Assembly (NCBI GenBank): GCA_027483745.1
Contig: JAIXTZ010000001.1
Span: 1-8,362, forward strand
DNA: 8,362 nt
Direction of reading: 5' to 3'
Source: Lysobacteraceae bacterium
GTDB lineage: Bacteria; Pseudomonadota; Gammaproteobacteria; Xanthomonadales; Xanthomonadaceae
The position numbers and the translations under genes were made by a program. Below the pieces are notes generated by a model. It had not been told where the DNA came from. It did not search any database and saw only the letters and a program-made list of their open reading frames with translations. How positions within the stretch are numbered: the stretch's first letter is position 1; each line of letters opens with the position of its first letter. This document shows positions 6,388 to 8,362 of the stretch, one piece after another.

Positions 6388-7248
6388 GGCACCAGCATCC
6401 GTGATGAAACCGCGCTCCCTGAGGAAGGAAATCGCTGCCTCGCTTGCATCTTTCGTGACATCCCTGTCGATCGCGGTGTAGTCGGGCACTTCCTGGTTCG
6501 TCAGGTTGCGCGTGAAAAGGTGGCCCACGCCGGGGTAAAGCTTGAGCGTGCACGTGTTGCCGCGTTCCTGCATGCGTTGACAGAACTCGACTGCGCCTGA
6601 TGCCGGCGTGATGCTGTCCTCCTCTCCTTGAAGCACGATCGTCGGCGGCAACGCCGAACGGACGTACAACACGGGCGACAACGACGCCGCTTGCGCGACG
6701 CCGCCGGAGAGCTTCTGAAACCATGGCGAATTCGCTACCGACACAGCAGGTGAGCGAAGCACCAAAGCGTTGGGCATCGAGGAAACGTCGCTTCCAAAGG
6801 GCTCATCGAAAACAGCCGTCGAGGCTGCAAGATGCCCACCCGCTGAAGTCCCCAAGGCCACCACTTTGTTCGGGTCGATCCTCAATCGGCCTGATTCACG
6901 GCGCACCCAGCGGATCGCGTTCCTCGCGTCCGCAACGGCGTCGAACGGCGTGACGCCGTCACGCGAGAGTCGGTAGCCAACGGATACGGCCACCAGCCCT
7001 AGCTCGGCGTACGTCTCCGCGATGGGATCCATCCAACTCGCTTCGCCCTCGCTCCATCCACCCCCGTGAAAGAGGACGATCGCACTACGCGCCTCCGCCC
7101 CGTCATTTGCGGGATGGAACACTCGCACCCCGATTCTTGCCCCGTCGCTCGCGAACTCCTCGATCGCTGGCGTGGCGGCATCGGCGGCTTTGGCCTGGCC
7201 GCCGAGAACAAGGAGAGCGGCAAGGAGCAACGCTTGAGCGGTGTTCAT
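6382..7248 (-). CDS. Exported alpha/beta hydrolase (HGGGW esterase/lipase type)
   Basis: The 288-residue protein begins with a signal peptide (MNTAQALLLAALLVLGGQAKAADA, cleavage near residue 22), so it is probably periplasmic or secreted. The fold is an alpha/beta hydrolase of the carboxylesterase/hormone-sensitive-lipase-like type: HGGGW oxyanion motif at 61-65, nucleophile elbow GTSAGG at 133-138 with Ser135, acid Asp211 in LQGEEDSITP, and His243 in GVGHLF. All triad residues are present. Substrate is unknown; small acyl or aryl esters are typical. The start at 7248 is preferred over 7272 because the signal peptide begins there and TTGAGG lies eight bases upstream. The stop codon lies within an attC half-site, marking it as a cassette gene. 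It follows the cupin gene by 49 bases on the same strand, so the two probably share a transcript. Confidence 0.88.
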   Translation of the reverse strand: MNTAQALLLAALLVLGGQAKAADAATPAIEEFASDGARIGVRVFHPANDGAEARSAIVLFHGGGWSEGEASWMDPIAETYAELGLVAVSVGYRLSRDGVTPFDAVADARNAIRWVRRESGRLRIDPNKVVALGTSAGGHLAASTAVFDEPFGSDVSSMPNALVLRSPAVSVANSPWFQKLSGGVAQAASLSPVLYVRSALPPTIVLQGEEDSITPASGAVEFCQRMQERGNTCTLKLYPGVGHLFTRNLTNQEVPDYTAIDRDVTKDASEAAISFLRERGFITDAGAH

Positions 7249-7297
7249 GAGATGCCTCAACGTGGTGAGCAATCAAACAGCCGAGCGAGGCGAACAA

Positions 7298-7714
7298 CTA
7301 GCGCGTTGCACGGCCAGGCGGATTCTTGGCGAACCAGTCGACGATCAGACCCATATTCTTCTCAAATCCGCCGGGCGCAGAAATGTTGAGCACGCCCGCT
7401 CGGACGCTACTCCGATTCTGGAAGTCATGAGTAGAACCGGCGGGCGCCAAAACGAAGGATCCCTGAGGGCATTCGACCCACGTCTCGTCAACGAGAAAGC
7501 TCATCGTGCCTTCCAAAACGTAGAACGCATCATCCTCGGCATGCGAGTGGGCGCCAGGCCCCTGGGTGTACGGCTCGAGCCACCATTCCGAAACGGAGTA
7601 CTGCCCTGCGGTTTCTGCCCCATCGGCCTTGAACTGGGCGGACATCCCACCCATGCAGTAGTTCCGCCCTTCACCGGGCAGGAGAACGACGGGACGGCGA
7701 GTGGTCTGGTTCAT
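7298..7714 (-). CDS. Single-domain cupin protein
   Basis: The 138-residue cytoplasmic protein is a small cupin. Motif 1 is GPGAHSHAEDDAFYVLEG at 52-69 with metal ligands His56 and His58; the position usually occupied by Glu appears to be Asp62. Motif 2 is GSFVLAPAGSTHDFQN at 85-100 with His96 and the canonical P-x-G-x-x-H-x-x-x-N pattern. A metal-binding beta-barrel is therefore expected; activity could be a dioxygenase, isomerase or a non-catalytic sugar or small-molecule binder, and cannot be chosen from sequence. The start at 7714 is preferred: GGAG lies about 11 bases upstream, and residues added by the alternative ATG at 7732 are not cupin-like and lie over a palindrome. It heads a probable two-gene transcript with the hydrolase 49 bases downstream. 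Confidence 0.85.
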   Translation of the reverse strand: MNQTTRRPVVLLPGEGRNYCMGGMSAQFKADGAETAGQYSVSEWWLEPYTQGPGAHSHAEDDAFYVLEGTMSFLVDETWVECPQGSFVLAPAGSTHDFQNRSSVRAGVLNISAPGGFEKNMGLIVDWFAKNPPGRATR

Positions 7715-8014
7715 GACGCCACGTACTCCCATTAATGGGCCAGTGCCTGATCGACTCGTTCGGCCCGTGGATTCACATACAGAGTGCAATACACGACGCC
7801 CCAAGGCGATGGGTGGGGGTGCTGACCGCGACCTTATGCGGAAGCAGGGGCGGCTGCCATAACGTATTGCCCGCCCGGAACTGTTCCCAACTACTCGACG
7901 CTGGTTCCTGAGTGCGACGTGCGGCTGACTGGCGCGGGCAAGCGGAAAGTCTGGCTGCCCGATGTCTCGCACTTGCCGACACGAACCTCGCCTTAGACCA
8001 CGTTAGAACCAAGC
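7715..8014 (-). other. 300-base leader between attC2 and the cupin gene
   Basis: No credible gene is seen. The part next to attC2 is a copy of the repeat also found after attC1 (see 7961-8023). Further on there is an 11-base dyad GGAACTGTTCC at 7877-7887 and the palindrome at 7728-7739. A cassette this deep in an array may need its own promoter, which could lie here, but I could not recognise a convincing -35/-10 pair. A frame on the minus strand (7773-8045) starts at TTG inside attC2 and lacks protein-like character. Confidence 0.45.
7728..7739. promoter_or_regulatory. 12-base perfect palindrome CCCATTAATGGG upstream of the cupin gene
   Basis: The palindrome lies 14-25 bases before the cupin ATG at 7714, an AT-centred dyad in a GC-rich surround. 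The position suits an operator or a translational hairpin masking the leader. No regulator gene is present and no known operator consensus is claimed. Confidence 0.3.
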
Positions 8015-8023
8015 GCCTAACGC
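7961..8023 (-). repeat. Cassette-leader repeat, copy B
   Basis: On the plus strand this begins GATGTCTCGC and ends inside the attC2 core. The last 28 bases (7996-8023) are identical to 8273-8300. The remainder aligns to copy A with substitutions and about 15 bases missing. It includes an extra inverse-core-like string, so CGTTAG of attC2 is mirrored ten bases away by CTAACG on the minus strand. Confidence 0.8.
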
Positions 8024-8087
8024 GTGAGTTAAGCGGCAGCTCCAATCGCGAAGCGATTGGACTGTCCGCTTGAACGAATAGTTAGGC
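8015..8087 (-). other. Complete integron attC recombination site (attC2)
   Basis: The 73-base site is bounded by perfect inverse cores GCCTAAC and GTTAGGC. On the minus strand the order is R'' GCCTAAC, TATTC, L'' GTTCAAGCGG, a central hairpin (TCCAATCGC, loop TTC, GCGATTGGA), L' CCGCTTAACTC, then R' GCGTTAGGC. L'' carries an extra A (GCGG-A-CAG against CTG-CCGC) that would bulge out in the folded strand, as in typical attC sites, and this with TTAACTC before R' orients the site on the minus strand. An extra G bulges on the other arm. The site ends the non-coding cassette to its right and precedes the cupin cassette. Confidence 0.93.
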
Positions 8088-8291
8088 AGAATGTGCCGGA
8101 GCGTGGACTAGCCGGCAAGGCGAATTTGAGTTTTGTTGTGCCCGCGCATGCCGAGACCTGACACCGGCTACTTTGCGGCCAATCGGACTTGCGGCGCGGG
8201 GCTACACTGGGCGGGCGGGCCGGATGTCTCGCGGCGAGAGAGTCTCGGCTTGCTGAGACCGAACTCGCCTCCGACCACGTTAGAACCAAGC
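8015..8291 (-). mobile_element. Non-coding integron cassette (277-base unit ending in attC2)
   Basis: This is the unit between the R' core of attC1 and that of attC2. The insert at 8088-8291 is 204 bases. Minus-strand ATG frames are at most a dozen or so codons, and the only longer frame starts at a TTG inside attC1 and reads through repeat DNA. The insert contains copy A of the leader repeat, with a hairpin (GTCTC and GAGAC around an eight-base centre) at about 8241-8258. It may carry a promoter, a small RNA or nothing functional; none can be shown from sequence. Confidence 0.8.
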
Positions 8292-8300
8292 GCCTAACGC
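8223..8300 (-). repeat. Cassette-leader repeat, copy A
   Basis: On the plus strand it begins GATGTCTCGC and runs into the attC1 core. Its last 28 bases match 7996-8023 exactly, 277 bases away. Compared with copy B it has about 15 additional bases, which fall in the hairpin-forming GAGAGAGTCTCGG section. The exact identity extends 19 bases past the attC core into the cassette leader. Confidence 0.8.
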
Positions 8301-8362
8301 TTGAGCCAAGCGGACCAATCAATCGCGAAGCGATTGATTGGTCCGCTTGAGTGACTAGTTAG
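8292..8362 (-). other. Integron attC recombination site (attC1), cut by window end
   Basis: The site starts with GCCTAAC at 8292 and reaches GTTAG at the last base, so two bases of the right core are beyond the window; the inferred length of 73 matches attC2. The central stem is perfect: 20 base pairs from CAAGCGGACC to its mirror GGTCCGCTTG, around a GAA loop. Unlike attC2, the A after GCGG is paired, so no bulged base is present in the stem. Orientation is taken from attC2 and the shared R' flank. Where its integrase lies cannot be seen; by array polarity it should be to the right. Confidence 0.88.

Larger units (their letters stand above)
6348..8014 (-). mobile_element. Probable integron cassette carrying cupin and hydrolase genes (decayed 3' end)
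   Basis: The unit runs from the R' core of attC2 to the attC half-site at the hydrolase stop, on the minus strand. Its size (about 1.67 kb), two genes and 300-base leader are unusual, since most cassettes hold one gene starting close to the core. No intact attC separates the two genes. Alternatively two cassettes were fused by loss of the site between them. Without an intact right core the unit is probably fixed. Confidence 0.45.

Noticed and set aside
7853..7880. Minus-strand ACGTTATGGC resembling an attC R' core in the cupin leader
   Set aside because: There is no matching inverse core, no L boxes and no hairpin of the right kind upstream; a seven-base match of this kind is expected by chance.
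8241..8258. Hairpin in copy A of the leader as a small RNA terminator
   Set aside because: The stem is short with a mismatch and has no T-tract; no promoter was seen upstream.
8029..8322. Minus-strand frame of 97 codons through the non-coding cassette, with N-terminal similarity to a frame at 7773-8045
   Set aside because: Both frames begin at TTG codons inside attC hairpins, and their similarity follows directly from the repeated leader DNA. Beyond the repeat the products are low-complexity, Arg/Ser/Ala-rich and unlike each other.
1..8362. CRISPR array, tRNA, rRNA or IS element
   Set aside because: No regularly spaced short repeats beyond the two attC units, no cloverleaf with CCA-type ends, and no transposase-like protein in any frame examined.

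Overview
The window looks like chromosome of a high-GC gammaproteobacterium, most likely of the Xanthomonadaceae/Lysobacteraceae group. The evidence is very high GC with strong G/C third-position bias in the left half, a proC-DUF4426 neighbourhood, and integron attC sites of the type carried by xanthomonad chromosomal integrons. The species is not identifiable from the sequence alone.

Left half (1-3983, all plus strand) is ordinary tightly packed housekeeping and catabolic DNA. It holds the 3' end of proC (last proline biosynthesis step), a secreted DUF4426 protein, a histidine-phosphatase-fold protein whose second catalytic histidine is replaced, an ACAD10/11-like acyl-CoA dehydrogenase, and an APH-fold kinase overlapping the dehydrogenase by 4 bases. 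The last two probably act as a split bacterial version of the ACAD10/ACAD11 kinase-dehydrogenase, which handles 4-hydroxyacyl-CoAs; this is inferred from family membership and gene order.

Right half (3984-8362) switches abruptly to minus-strand genes with wide spacing and lower GC. Read right to left it contains: an attC site running off the window edge (attC1), a 204-base insert with no credible gene, a second complete attC (attC2), a 300-base leader, a cupin gene, an alpha/beta hydrolase whose stop codon lies in half of a third attC, a gap with a possible decayed attC, a periplasmic L,D-transpeptidase, a DUF4304 protein and a SUKH (SMI1/KNR4-like) protein. This is best read as the distal, decaying end of a sedentary chromosomal integron abutting core genome. 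The integrase and attI should lie to the right, outside the window.

The most unusual points are four. The two complete attC sites are each followed by the same leader (28 identical bases including the attC end, with homology over about 63-78 bases), which contains an extra inverse core motif. attC1 is a perfect 20-base-pair hairpin lacking the bulged base seen in attC2. A whole cassette appears to be non-coding. Attachment-site remnants become progressively weaker going left.
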